A model generated the notes under the pieces. The model was not told the origin of the DNA and did not search any database. It was given only the letters and a program-made list of their open reading frames with translations. Made by a program: the position numbers and the translations under genes. Shown one piece after another: positions 1 through 8,693 of a stretch of DNA of 64,000 nucleotides (position 1 is its first letter; each line of letters starts with the position of its first letter). Where the stretch lies: the NCBI GenBank assembly GCA_009693055.1, contig SHYA01000005.1, forward strand, positions 1 through 64,000, written 5' to 3'. Source of the DNA: Dehalococcoidia bacterium (GTDB lineage Bacteria > Chloroflexota > Dehalococcoidia > Lucifugimonadales > SHYT01).

Positions 1-46
1 ACTGAAAATCCGCGTGTCACAAGTTCGACTCTTGTCCTCGGCACCA
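1..46 (+). tRNA. tRNA-Phe (GAA), 3' part only
   Basis: The window opens inside a tRNA. The anticodon loop CTGAAAA at about 2-8 gives anticodon GAA (Phe). The T arm (ACAAG / TTCGACT / CTTGT) and the 3' acceptor strand CCTCGGC (36-42) are followed by an encoded ACCA (43-46). The 5' half, including the D arm, lies outside the window. The anticodon call is direct; identity as Phe follows from it. Confidence 0.88.
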
Positions 47-226
47 CTACTTTGCAAGCTTTTGGACCGGCAGGCCCACCGGACACGCATGAACTTATCT
101 GTTGTGATACACTGTTCTTCAGACGTGGTAAACGGATCCCGTAACGCCTCGAGTGAAGCCCATAAAGGCTACCCTCTAACGCATCGGTGACCGAACCCGC
201 CAATACTAAAGGAAAGGAGGTCACCG

Positions 227-523
227 ATGGCTTTTCAGGACAAGACGCTTACTTGCCAGGAGTGTGCGCAAACGTTCACATTCACGGCAGGCGAGCAAGA
301 GTTCTTCCAGCAGAAGGCCTACACCAACGAGCCTCGCCGCTGTCCGTCGTGCCGGCAAGCCCGGCGCAGCACCGGTCGCAGTGAGCAAGGGTCTCGCCAG
401 ATGTACCCCGCGGTCTGCGCCCAGTGCGGCAAGGCAACACAAGTGCCGTTCCAACCGCGTGGCGATCGCCCAGTGTACTGCAGCGACTGCTTTAGCCAGC
501 AGCCGGGCCGAGTCTCGCGCTAA
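227..523 (+). CDS. Small zinc-ribbon protein with two double-CxxC modules (98 aa)
   Basis: A short soluble protein with two zinc-binding modules. The first has CQEC near the N-terminus and CPSC about 25 residues later. The second has CAQCGK and CSDC near the C-terminus, the spacing typical of the CxxC-x17-CxxC family. A conserved stretch around residues 59-90 (MYPAVC, PFQPRGDRPVYC) is characteristic of small zinc-ribbon proteins common in Chloroflexota and Patescibacteria. The ATG has a strong AAGGAGG ribosome site a few bases upstream. It is monocistronic, between a tRNA and an intrinsic terminator. The molecular function is unknown; nucleic-acid binding is a guess from the fold. Confidence 0.85.
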   Translation: MAFQDKTLTCQECAQTFTFTAGEQEFFQQKAYTNEPRRCPSCRQARRSTGRSEQGSRQMYPAVCAQCGKATQVPFQPRGDRPVYCSDCFSQQPGRVSR

Positions 524-540
524 GAGCGCGGAATAGGCGA

Positions 541-580
541 AGCAGCCCCGGTACGAAAGTGCCGGGGCTGCTTTCTTTTT
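541..580 (+). terminator. Intrinsic terminator after the zinc-ribbon gene
   Basis: Arms AGCAGCCCCGG and CCGGGGCTGCT enclose a short loop containing GAAA and are followed by TTTCTTTTT. Classic rho-independent form. Confidence 0.88.
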
Positions 581-597
581 GGCCGGCGGCGAGCCGC

Positions 598-1819
598 TTA
601 CGAAGCTGCCGGTTTGCCCCAGAGGGGGTGGCGGTACGTCGGGTTCGCGGCCAACTGGCCTACTGGGGCCACGGCGCTGCTCTTGGTGAGCTGCTTGAGG
701 CTCGCGAGGTTGTGCACCGGCAAGAAATTGTCCACAAAGGGCAACGCGGCCTGCATCCCTCTGGTCACCGGCTCGTACCCCGAACGGCCGAGCAGCGGGT
801 TCAGCCACGCGAGGCGGTGGCAGGTCCGCTGGAGGCGGGCGGTCTCCTCCCGGAGCACCGCGGGGTCTCCCCTGTCCAAGCCGTCGGAGATGACCAGCAC
901 GACGGCGCTTGAGCAGGGCACCCTGCGCGACCCCTGAACGTTGAACGTGCGCAGCACCTCTCCAATGCGCGTCCCCCCAGCCCGGTCAGGGATCGCTCGC
1001 GAGACCTCAGCGACGGCGTGGTCAACGCCACGGTGGGCGAACTGCCGGGTCACCCGCGTCAACTGGGTGGCGAAGAGGAACACCCCAACCCGGTGGTACT
1101 TGGCGGCCAGGGAGTGGATGAAGTGGAGGAGCATCCGGGTGTAAGGCTCCATGGAGCCGCTGATGTCGCAGATGAGCACTAGAGGGCGCATCTTGCGCTT
1201 TGGGTGCAGCCAGGCCAGCTCAACGAAAACCCCGCCGTGGCGCACCCCACTTTGGAGCGTCCTCCGCAGGTCCAGCCGCTCCTGAGCGCCGGGCAGCCAG
1301 CGGTGCACCCTGCGGTGCCCGATGGCCCAACGCAGCTCTGAAAGCATCCGCCGGGCCTCGATTACCTCCTCAGGCGTGTACTGGAAAAGTTTTTTGCTGG
1401 AGCACCTCCTGGGCGTTATACACCCCGGTGAGCGCAACACGGTGGACAGGACGCCGCTTGGCGCCAGCCTCGTCCTCCGGTCCCTCGTCGTCCGAACGGG
1501 GGACATCCACCTGCGGCTTGCGGTAGCGGCGCTGCTCTCCGAGGGAGCGCAGGTCAAGCGTGCTGGTGCTGTCCTTGGGCTGTCTCCAGAAGATGCGAAA
1601 CACCTCGTCGAAGATGGGCAAGTCTTGGCGACGGCGCACCAGGGTGCAGCGGGCAGCCATGTACAGGTCGTTCCGCCTGCGGATGTCCACGTGCTCCAGC
1701 GCGCGCACGAGCGCCAGCATGCTGGTCGGGTCAACGGCCAGGCCCGCGCCGCGGAGCGCGCGGCCAAACAGCACCAGGTTGTGGAGCAGAGGGCTTCGCG
1801 CCGGGGCAAGCGAGGTCAC
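598..1819 (-). pseudogene. coxE: CoxE-like VWA-domain protein, interrupted by one frameshift
   Basis: CoxE proteins carry a von Willebrand A metal-binding domain and work with a MoxR ATPase (CoxD) in maturing molybdenum hydroxylases of the CO-dehydrogenase type. Reading begins at GTG 1819, overlapping the upstream stop as GTGA, and runs to about 1390. The remainder (from KLFQYTPEEV to the end, including the MIDAS-like DISGSM and ISDGLDRGD motifs) is in another frame down to 598. The switch coincides with a run of six T at 1390-1395 (A on the coding strand); removing one base restores a single protein of about 406 residues. It is either a real inactivating indel or a homopolymer sequencing error. 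The family assignment is firm. Confidence 0.82.
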
Positions 1820-2538
1820 TGGGGCCTCCCTTCGCCGCCTCTGCGGACGCCGCGGGCGCCAGCGCGGTTGAGCAGCCCTTGAACAACCTCGCCGCGGACG
1901 GTCTGCAGGTCTTCCCGGTACTTCAGCAACGCGCCAAGGGTCTCTTCCACAACCTTGGCGTCCAGCTCCTTTTGGTTGAGGGCGACGAGCGCAGCGACCC
2001 AGTCCAGCGTCTCCGCGACGCCGGGCACTTTGAACAACTCTGCCTGCCGCAGCTCCTGCACAAAGGCGGTCACCTGCTCGGTGAGGCATCGTGGCGCGTC
2101 CGGCAGCTTGGCCGTGATGATCTGCAGCTCCTTTTGAAAGTCCGGGTAGTCAATCCAAAAGCAGAGGCACCGGCGCTTCAACGCGTCGTGCACCTCGCGC
2201 TTGCGGTTGGACGTGATGACCACGGCAGGCGGTGCTGCAGCCTGGAACATCCCAAGCTCAGGGACCGTGACTTGGACGCGGTGCAGCTCGTCGTTCTGGG
2301 AGAGGCCTTCAATGGTGGTGATGGACGCGCCGTCGGCCTGGGCGGCAAGCACGGTGCATGACTTGACAGCCACGCCGTCAAGCAGCACAGTGCATGCGCC
2401 GCACTGGCTGGTATCACAGCCCACCTTCGTTCCAGTGAGGCCGAGGACGTTACGCAGGTAGTGGACCAGCAGCAGCCGGTCGTCCACCGTGTGCTTGAGC
2501 TTGCTCTTGTTGGCCGTGACGGTGATGTTCTGTGGCAT
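1816..2538 (-). CDS. Chimera: CoxS [2Fe-2S] N-terminal domain fused to the C-terminal half of a CoxD/MoxR ATPase (240 aa)
   Basis: Residues 1-89 match the plant-type ferredoxin domain of a xanthine-oxidase-family small subunit, with the full C-x4-C-x2-C...C set (CDTSQCGAC, then KSC). From about residue 90 (VTVPELG onward) the protein matches the C-terminal half of CoxD-type MoxR ATPases: sensor 1 (TSN), arginine-rich ALKRRC and the PGVAETLDW sensor-2 region. Missing are the second, helical [2Fe-2S] domain of CoxS and, from CoxD, Walker A and Walker B. It therefore cannot be a working hydroxylase subunit or ATPase as written. The start at 2538 has a GAGGGGAGGGG ribosome site, and the stop overlaps coxE. 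Either a deletion removed the intervening coxS-coxL-coxD DNA or the assembly joined two points. The join is near 2265-2277. Confidence 0.85.
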   Translation of the reverse strand: MPQNITVTANKSKLKHTVDDRLLLVHYLRNVLGLTGTKVGCDTSQCGACTVLLDGVAVKSCTVLAAQADGASITTIEGLSQNDELHRVQVTVPELGMFQAAAPPAVVITSNRKREVHDALKRRCLCFWIDYPDFQKELQIITAKLPDAPRCLTEQVTAFVQELRQAELFKVPGVAETLDWVAALVALNQKELDAKVVEETLGALLKYREDLQTVRGEVVQGLLNRAGARGVRRGGEGRPQ

Positions 2539-2715
2539 GGCCCCTCCCCTCTTACCGGAACTTGCGAGACCGCCCTCGAAATAGCGGGAGACCAAACGAA
2601 CGAGGAGCCATGAAGCCGGATTCCGACGCGTTGAGGGGATTCTAATCAGAAGCGGAATCAGAGTCCACGAGGGGTTGATGGCACTTTAGCGCGGGGCGTC
2701 GTAGCGGAGGCGTTT

Positions 2716-3156
2716 GTGAAGCTTCAAGGGGAGTTTACCATCCAAGCGTCACCAGAGGAGGCATGGGAGAGGCTCGTCAACCCCGTCGTCCTTAAGGCCT
2801 GCATCCCTGGCTGCGAGCTTTTGGAATCCAGCTCGGCGGACACCTACCGAATGGTGCTCACGGCCTCGCTCTCGGTCTTCAAGGGGCGCTTCACCGGGAC
2901 GGTCATGCTGAAGGAGCAGAAGCCGCCCCAGTCCCTCAAGCTCGTCGTTGAAGGAAAAAGCACCGTTGGGTTTGTTCAAGGGACCGGGACTCTGACGCTG
3001 GCTCCGCGCGGAGACGCGACGCTGATCCGCGTGGACGGCGACGTGCAAGTGGGCGGCACGCTGGCGAGGGTGGGCCAGCGTGCGCTTGCCCCCGCTGCGG
3101 ACGCGATGCTCAAGCGGTTCTTCTCCTGCTTGGAAAAGAACGGGAGAAGGGCCTGA
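2716..3156 (+). CDS. coxG: CoxG-like SRPBCC protein (CO dehydrogenase subunit G family, 146 aa)
   Basis: A single SRPBCC/START-like domain. It opens with the family signature (GEFTIQASPEEAWERL) and has the conserved IPGCELLE and FKGRFTG stretches. CoxG is known as a membrane-recruitment or maturation factor encoded with aerobic CO dehydrogenases and related molybdenum hydroxylases. The start is GTG at 2716 with GGAGG six bases upstream. It is divergent from the coxS/coxD chimera and coxE, which supports a common origin of the locus. It looks intact although no catalytic CoxL is present in the window, so its present role is unclear. Confidence 0.86.
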   Translation: MKLQGEFTIQASPEEAWERLVNPVVLKACIPGCELLESSSADTYRMVLTASLSVFKGRFTGTVMLKEQKPPQSLKLVVEGKSTVGFVQGTGTLTLAPRGDATLIRVDGDVQVGGTLARVGQRALAPAADAMLKRFFSCLEKNGRRA

Positions 3157-3174
3157 CCTGCCGCAAGCGTTCCG

Positions 3175-3204
3175 TTGACACCGGATCTGGCGCCCGCCTA
3201 CAAT
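3175..3204 (+). promoter_or_regulatory. Sigma70-like promoter for the coiled-coil zinc-ribbon gene
   Basis: TTGACA (3175-3180), 18-base spacer, TACAAT (3199-3204). Both hexamers are close to consensus; the expected start of transcription is near 3211, about 20 bases before the ATG at 3231. Confidence 0.75.
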
Positions 3205-3230
3205 CGGGCATCCTGGGCGGGTAATCCTGG

Positions 3231-3947
3231 ATGGAGCGAAGCACGGTGGTCATGGCACGGCGGCTCTACGAGCTCCAGCAAACGGAGCTGGGCGTCCAGC
3301 GCCACCAACAGGCGTTGAAGGACGTGAGGGCGCGGCTGCAGGACACGGGCGAACGCGACAAGGCCCGCGCGCAGGCGGACGCGACGCGCCGCGACTACGA
3401 GAAACTCCGCGCCGACCTGCGGGACACGGAGCTTGCGGGCCAGCAGCTTGCTCAGCATGTCAAGGAGATAGAACAGCGGCTGTACAGCGGGCGCAACACC
3501 AATCCAAAGGAGCTGGTCAGCTTGCAAGAGGACCTCAAGATGGTCCAGCGTCAGCGCGGCGAGTCTGAGACGAGGGCCTTGGAGCTGATGACACAGGCGG
3601 AAGCGGCTGAAAACGCCGCGACTCGGGCGCAGGGGCTTGCGCGGCAGGCTGAGGCCTCCTGGGAGGAGCAGCGCCAACAGCTGCTCAAAGAGCAGTCCGT
3701 CGTGGAGGAAGAGTTGAGGCTTTTGCAGCAGCAGGAAACCTCGGCTCTTGCGACGTTCCAGGGGCAGGAGCTGGCGCTCTACCAGAGCCTCAAAAAGGTG
3801 CGGGGCGGTGTGGCGGTGGCAAAGGTGGAGCGCGGTATCTGCCGCGTATGCGGGATTGCGGTCCCCTCTCACGACGCGCAGCGGGCGCGCTCCAATCCAG
3901 GGCTGGTGCGGTGCAACAGTTGCGGGCGCATCCTGTACGTGGCCTAG
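3231..3947 (+). CDS. Coiled-coil protein with C4 zinc ribbon (DUF164/CdsZ-like, 238 aa)
   Basis: Residues about 8-190 form a long, charged, heptad-like coiled coil that includes the conserved YSGRNTNPKEL loop near residues 84-94. The C-terminus is a C4 zinc ribbon (CRVCG ... CNSCGRILY). This architecture matches the widespread zf-RING_7/DUF164 family; members in other bacteria have been linked to secretion or nucleic-acid handling, but the core function is not settled. The start could be ATG 3231 or ATG 3252; neither has a strong ribosome site. It lies directly upstream of rnpB, has its own promoter and is intact. Confidence 0.85.
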   Translation: MERSTVVMARRLYELQQTELGVQRHQQALKDVRARLQDTGERDKARAQADATRRDYEKLRADLRDTELAGQQLAQHVKEIEQRLYSGRNTNPKELVSLQEDLKMVQRQRGESETRALELMTQAEAAENAATRAQGLARQAEASWEEQRQQLLKEQSVVEEELRLLQQQETSALATFQGQELALYQSLKKVRGGVAVAKVERGICRVCGIAVPSHDAQRARSNPGLVRCNSCGRILYVA

Positions 3948-4201
3948 GGAGCCTCTGGGTTCAGAGCGGTTACCCGCTAATGGGTCTGTCCTGGCGGCTT
4001 TCCCCTGTTAGACTCCAGTATCTTTGTCTTTCCCTACACCGTCGGAGAGTCCGTTCCGTCCTGGGACGACCGGAAAGTGAGCGGGCGCGGTACCACTCGG
4101 GCCAGGTAGCAGGGCATCCCGATCCGGTCGGGACAGACATCGGCGATGCTCTGGCGCCCGTCTCACGCGCGGCGTATGGATGAAGCCCAACACTTTTGCG
4201 G

Positions 4202-4207
4202 TACAAT
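4202..4207 (+). promoter_or_regulatory. -10 element of rnpB
   Basis: TACAAT at 4202-4207 places transcription start near 4214, matching the start of the RNase P P1 stem. No good -35 hexamer is visible at the expected distance. Confidence 0.6.
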
Positions 4208-4213
4208 AGAAAG

Positions 4214-4568
4214 GAGGCCGGTGGGCCGGGTGGCCGCCCCGATGCGAATCGGGGAGGAAAGTCCGAACTCCATTGGGCAGGGTGCTGGGTAACGCCCAGG
4301 CGGGGTAACCCGACGGAAAGTGGCACAGAGACCGAACCGCCCCGAGTAATCGGGGTAAGGGTGAAAACGGGAGGCAAGAGCTCCCGGTCCTTCCGGGTAA
4401 CCGGAGGGACGGCTAAACCCCACCCGGAGCAAGGCCAAATAGGGGGACAAGGCGCCCGACCAATCCCCGGGTTGGCCGCACGATCCCGGCGGTAACGTCG
4501 GGACAAGAGGGATGGCCACCGTCCCGACCGTGTCGGGACACAGAATTCGGCTTACAGGCCCACCGGCT
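4214..4568 (+). ncRNA. rnpB: RNase P RNA, bacterial type A
   Basis: This is the catalytic RNA of RNase P, which removes 5' leaders from pre-tRNAs. The 5' GGCCGGTGGGCC (4216-4227) pairs with GGCCCACCGGC (4557-4567) as P1. The universal GAGGAAAGTCCGAACTCC segment is at about 4253-4270. The CAGAA...GGCTTACAGGCCC end (4541-4561) is the conserved 3' core that closes P4. The length of about 355 nt fits type A. It has its own -10 and stands between a coiled-coil protein gene and a TetR regulator. End points are good to a few bases. Confidence 0.95.
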
Positions 4569-4663
4569 TCCTTGTTTTTCCGCATCGTCTCCTCACGACC
4601 CCTGTCTTTCCGGTGCGCGTTCAGCACGGGTAATGGGCGCTTGCCCGCGAGGGCCAAGAGGGC

Positions 4664-4691
4664 TTGACAGAATCGTCGGCAGGCGTAACAT
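4664..4691 (+). promoter_or_regulatory. Promoter of the TetR-MMPL operon
   Basis: TTGACA (4664-4669), 16-base spacer, TAACAT (4686-4691), 38 bases before the tetR ATG. A TetR self-operator would be expected between here and 4730, but I see no clear palindrome. Confidence 0.65.
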
Positions 4692-4729
4692 AAGAGAAGG
4701 GTTAGTCGGTTTGTATTGCGGAGCGGGGG

Positions 4730-5485
4730 ATGCCGAAGGTCACCCAGCAGTACCTCGACACGCGCAGGCAGCAGATCCTTGACGCGGCGATTATCTGCTT
4801 CTCCAAGAATGGCTTCCACAAGACCACCATGCAGGACATCTACCGCGAGTGCGGGCTTAGCCCCGGCGCTCTCTATCGGTACTTTGCGAGCAAGGATGAC
4901 ATCATCGCGGCGCTCTGCGACGACGCGCAGAGGCGGGAAGCGCAGGCGTTCCAGGCGGCGCTGGCGCACAGCGACACGATGAGTGGGCTGAACGAGCTCA
5001 TCTCCCAGTTCTTCGGCCCGCTGCAGGGGCGAAAAGCGAGAAGCATCGCCAGCATGTGGGCCCACATTTGGGCGGAGGAGGCGCGGCAGGTCAGCCTGGG
5101 ACACGCGTGGCCTGAGGACCACAACCTCGCCCTCAAGGCTCTTTCGGAGTTCGTGCGCCGGGCGCAAGCGCGTAACGAGGTCAACCCGGCCCTGGACCCG
5201 GAGGGCGTAGCACGGGTGATGGTCTCGCTGTACAGCGGGTTCTTCCTCCAGCTCGCTTCTCAACGCCATGTTGACGTCGCCAGCTACGCTGCGGCCATAC
5301 GCGCCTTGTTCGTGGGGCACTTCTGGGTCGCGACGCCACACCCGGGAGGAGACCCGAAGAGAACGCGTCCGGTGTCCCGTCAGGGGAAGGCCCGTGTCGC
5401 GGCCATCAACGGTCTCAGCGGCGGCGTTCGTGCGGGGAGACCGGCAAAGAGACCGCAGCCAGCCGCTTTTCTGCGGACAAGGTGA
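4730..5485 (+). CDS. TetR/AcrR family transcriptional regulator (251 aa)
   Basis: The N-terminal helix-turn-helix spans residues about 13-59 (RQQILDAAIICFSKNGF, then TTMQDIYRECGLSPGALYRYF), the TetR_N signature. A ligand-binding domain runs to about residue 200. A basic, low-complexity tail of about 45 residues (rich in R, P and G) is unusual and might mean that the true fold ends earlier. The gene lies 25 bases upstream of an MMPL transporter on the same strand, the usual layout for a repressor controlling an exporter, so it probably represses its own operon. The ligand is unknown. Confidence 0.9.
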   Translation: MPKVTQQYLDTRRQQILDAAIICFSKNGFHKTTMQDIYRECGLSPGALYRYFASKDDIIAALCDDAQRREAQAFQAALAHSDTMSGLNELISQFFGPLQGRKARSIASMWAHIWAEEARQVSLGHAWPEDHNLALKALSEFVRRAQARNEVNPALDPEGVARVMVSLYSGFFLQLASQRHVDVASYAAAIRALFVGHFWVATPHPGGDPKRTRPVSRQGKARVAAINGLSGGVRAGRPAKRPQPAAFLRTR

Positions 5486-5510
5486 CAAGACCGCGAGAAG
5501 GGGGATTCCC

Positions 5511-7790
5511 ATGAAGCTCAGCGCGTTGGTCTCCACGGAAGCCCTGGCACGTGCAAGCGCTAAGCACCCAAAGCTCACTATTGGTCTGTGGGTGGCGATC
5601 TTGCTCGCGGCCGGGGGTGCCATCGCGGGCCTGCTCTCCAGCGCGTTGACGTCAGAAGCCGGGTTTAGCAACACCCCGGAGTCTAAGAGGGGGGACCTCC
5701 TCCTGGAGGAGCGCCTTACCGGGCCCCAGAGGGTGACCGAGATCGTTATCGTGCGGTCCACAAACGGACTAACGGTGGACGACGCAGCGTTTGCCAGCCG
5801 TGTCCAGGCGCTTTATGCCCAATTGACCAGTCTCGGCAGTGAAGTTGTCGTAGGGGGCACCAATTACTACTCGGCCCGCGACGAGTCGCTGGTCTCCCAG
5901 GACCGGCGGACGACCATCATGCCGTTTGTCCTGGCGGGTAACTTTGACGAGGCCGGGGACAACGTTAAGGAGGTGCTTTCCGTCGTCCAGGACGCCAATA
6001 GTCAGAGTGGCTTCCGCGCTCTGGTTGCAGGAGAAGCGAGCATCAGCAACAGCTACAAAGAGGTTGCCGAACGTGACCTAAGAAGAGAGATCTGGGGCCT
6101 TGCGATGGCGGTCGTGGTGCTGGCGATCATCCTTGCGGCATTTGTTGCGACAGCTATCCCGTTAGTCCTAGCCAGCGTGTCCATCGTCATAGCTCTCGGC
6201 ACAGTTGCGCTTTTGGGCCAACTGTTTCCCTTCTCCTTTTTTGTGATCAACATGATCACGATGATGGGCCTGGCTGTGGGCATTGACTACTCGCTCTTCG
6301 TCCTGTCCCGCTATCGGGAGGAACGGGCGCGTGGCCTGGAGAAGCTGGAGGCTATCGTCGCCGCGGGGGCCACCGCAAACCGGGCGGTCTTCTTCAGCGG
6401 TCTGACCGTCGTGCTTGCGCTGGCAGGGATGCTCCTTATCCCAACGACCGTGTTCCGCAGCCTGGCCGGCGGCGCGATGCTGGTGGTCATCGTCTCGGTC
6501 CTCGCGGCACTGACGTTGACGCCGGCCATTCTCAGCCTCCTTGGTGACCGGGTGAACGCCTGGCGCATTCCCTTCGTTGGGCGCCGGTTGACGGGCCAGC
6601 GCAGGGAAGTGAGAGGGGGTCTGCTGGACTGGATCGTTCGGGTCGTCATGCGGCACCCTGCCGGCAGCCTGGTGGTGTTCGGGGGACTGCTCGTGGCGGC
6701 GTCCATTCCCGCCTTTGATCTGAACACGGGGGCCACCGGCATCAGCACGCTGCCGGACCGGTTGGAGACCAAGCAGGCGTTCCGGATACTAGAAGACGAG
6801 TTCTCCTTTGGACTCGTGACGCCTGCGGAGGTCGTGATTGACGGCGAGGTTGCTTCCCCTGAGGTGCAGGCGGCGATAGGCCGGCTTGAGACCGCACTGG
6901 CGACGGACCCGGCGTTCGTGGGCGCTCCGCGGCTCCTGGCGAATGCGCAGGGAGACCTGTCTCGGCTCTTGGTCCCTGTGGCCGGAGATCCTTACGAGAA
7001 GCAGGCCATCCAGGCGGTGCGCCGGCTTCGCGCCGACTACGTTCCGCAGGCCTTTTCCGGCGTCCCCGCCGAAGTGTTCGTCACGGGCAACACGGCGTTC
7101 AGCATTGACTTCCTTGACCTGACCAGCGACTACCTCCCAATCGTGTTCGCGTTCGTCCTGGGACTAAGCTTCGTGCTGCTCACCCTGGTCTTCCGGTCCA
7201 TCGTGGTGCCGCTGAAAGCCGTTGTGATGAACCTGCTGTCAGTCGGCGCATCGTACGGGCTTGTCGTGCTTGTCTTCCAGCACGGGGTAGGCGCCGGCTT
7301 CTTTGGGTTCCAGCAGACCAGCGTTATTGAAGCCTGGATCCCGCTCTTTCTCTTCTCGGTGCTCTTTGGCCTGTCTATGGACTACCATGTCTTCCTTTTG
7401 AGCCGCATCCGGGAGCGGTATGTTCAGAGCCGGAACAACGACGAGGCGGTGGCGTTTGGTGTGAGGACGACTGCGGGCATTATCACCGGCGCGGCCCTTA
7501 TCATGGTTGCAGTCTTCGCGGGGTTCGCCAGTGGCGAGTTGGTCATGTTCCAGCAGGTGGGCTTCGGCCTTGGCGTCGCGGTCTTGCTTGACGCCACGGT
7601 TGTCCGTATCGTGTTGGTGCCGGCTTCCATGAAGCTGCTGGGCAACTGGAACTGGTATCTGCCCGGGTTCCTTCGCTGGCTGCCGGAGGTCCAAGCGGAG
7701 AGTGCTTACGGGGACGTGAAAACCGCGCCAGTGCTGGCCACCGCGGGGTCTATCCCCGGCCGTGAACCGGAGCGCGAATCGAAGAGATAG
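5511..7790 (+). CDS. MMPL/RND-family transporter (759 aa)
   Basis: A proton-driven membrane exporter with two repeats of a first TM helix, a large extracytoplasmic loop and a bundle of five TM helices. The N-terminal TM is near residues 23-45. The first TM bundle (from about residue 195) contains GLAVGIDYSLFVLSRYREE; the equivalent in repeat two is FGLSMDYHVFLLSRIRE. The central D-Y pairs are the proton-relay positions known for MMPL proteins such as MmpL3. The start at ATG 5511 has a GAAGGGGG ribosome site; an upstream open frame overlapping tetR is not used. Substrate unknown; lipids or hydrophobic drugs are typical of the family. Probably co-transcribed with and controlled by the TetR gene. 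Confidence 0.92.
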   Translation: MKLSALVSTEALARASAKHPKLTIGLWVAILLAAGGAIAGLLSSALTSEAGFSNTPESKRGDLLLEERLTGPQRVTEIVIVRSTNGLTVDDAAFASRVQALYAQLTSLGSEVVVGGTNYYSARDESLVSQDRRTTIMPFVLAGNFDEAGDNVKEVLSVVQDANSQSGFRALVAGEASISNSYKEVAERDLRREIWGLAMAVVVLAIILAAFVATAIPLVLASVSIVIALGTVALLGQLFPFSFFVINMITMMGLAVGIDYSLFVLSRYREERARGLEKLEAIVAAGATANRAVFFSGLTVVLALAGMLLIPTTVFRSLAGGAMLVVIVSVLAALTLTPAILSLLGDRVNAWRIPFVGRRLTGQRREVRGGLLDWIVRVVMRHPAGSLVVFGGLLVAASIPAFDLNTGATGISTLPDRLETKQAFRILEDEFSFGLVTPAEVVIDGEVASPEVQAAIGRLETALATDPAFVGAPRLLANAQGDLSRLLVPVAGDPYEKQAIQAVRRLRADYVPQAFSGVPAEVFVTGNTAFSIDFLDLTSDYLPIVFAFVLGLSFVLLTLVFRSIVVPLKAVVMNLLSVGASYGLVVLVFQHGVGAGFFGFQQTSVIEAWIPLFLFSVLFGLSMDYHVFLLSRIRERYVQSRNNDEAVAFGVRTTAGIITGAALIMVAVFAGFASGELVMFQQVGFGLGVAVLLDATVVRIVLVPASMKLLGNWNWYLPGFLRWLPEVQAESAYGDVKTAPVLATAGSIPGREPERESKR

Positions 7791-7889
7791 CCTGACGGCT
7801 GTACACCGGAATCTGGTCATAGCTGCTCTGTTCCTCGGGAGGCGTTACGCTATGGTAGTGCGCACGCCCCGCGAGGCCGGAAAGAGGTG

Positions 7890-8684
7890 ATGCGCGTGGC
7901 CCAGAGTGAAGGCCTGCTGGATGCCGCCCAGGTCCAGCTCAACCTCGGCACCGAGGTGGTGGGGCGCCGGGTGGTGTGCCTGGACAAGGTGGGCTCCACC
8001 ATGGATGTGGCTCGCGCCGAAGCTGAAGCAGGTGCGCCGGACGGCACGGTCATTGTGGCGGAGGAGCAGACGGCGGGACGCGGGCGCTTTCAACGAGCAT
8101 GGCTCTCTCCGCGCGGGCAGGACCTGCTGTTCTCGGTCATCTTTCGCCCTCGTCTTACGCAGTTGCCGCTGCTGAACATGGCAGCCACCCTCGCCATCGC
8201 CCACGCGGCTTCTACGCTTGCCGGCCTCCATCCGGCGGTGAAGTGGCCCAACGACGTGCGCGTGGACGGGAAGAAGCTGTGCGGTATCCTGCTCGAAGAC
8301 GTCATTGAGGCGGGGGAGCTCAAGCACGCGGTGGTTGGCATCGGCCTCAATGTCAACATGGACGCTTCCCGCTACCCGGAGATCGCGAGCATCGCCACCA
8401 GCCTCGCCATGGCGACGGGACGCAGGTTCTCCAGGCTCACCGTGCTGCGGGCGGTGCTCCAGGAACTTGACCGCCTCTACGTTGGGATGCAGCGCGGCAT
8501 GTCCCCCTTCGCGGACTGGCGCGCGAGCCTGGAAACGCTAGGGAAACGGGTGCAGGTCCGCTGGCAGGAGACGATGGAGGAGGGGGTGGCTACGGACGTG
8601 GACGCGGAAGGCAACTTGTTCCTCACGCGTGACGATGGGACGTTTGTAAAGCTTGTGGCGGGCGAGGTCACGCTGCAGGCGTAG
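7890..8684 (+). CDS. birA: Biotin--[biotin carboxyl-carrier protein] ligase
   Basis: Transfers biotin from biotinyl-5'-AMP to the lysine of biotin carboxyl carrier domains. The catalytic module starts near residue 30: STMDVARAEAE, the adenylate-binding GRGRFQRAW loop (GRGRxxR), KWPNDV and KLCGILLE, followed by the C-terminal beta domain. There is no N-terminal DNA-binding domain, so it is a class I, non-repressor enzyme. The start is ambiguous among GTG 7887, ATG 7890 and GTG 7896, all behind AAAGAGG. It faces an operon encoding a biotin-dependent carboxylase with a carrier domain (11657-13579), its likely substrate. Confidence 0.92.
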   Translation: MRVAQSEGLLDAAQVQLNLGTEVVGRRVVCLDKVGSTMDVARAEAEAGAPDGTVIVAEEQTAGRGRFQRAWLSPRGQDLLFSVIFRPRLTQLPLLNMAATLAIAHAASTLAGLHPAVKWPNDVRVDGKKLCGILLEDVIEAGELKHAVVGIGLNVNMDASRYPEIASIATSLAMATGRRFSRLTVLRAVLQELDRLYVGMQRGMSPFADWRASLETLGKRVQVRWQETMEEGVATDVDAEGNLFLTRDDGTFVKLVAGEVTLQA

Positions 8685-8693
8685 CGTGCGCTG

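Noticed and set aside
1385-1396. Programmed -1 frameshift in coxE at A-AAA-AAC
   Set aside because: Moving from the first frame to the second needs +1 (or -2), not -1, and no stimulatory structure is evident.
4664-4729. TetR operator palindrome
   Set aside because: Expected from the context, but no inverted repeat of useful length could be found by eye.
5268-5510. N-terminal extension of the MMPL protein overlapping tetR
   Set aside because: Arg/Ser/Pro-rich and non-conserved; ATG 5511 has a good ribosome site and begins the usual MMPL N-terminus.
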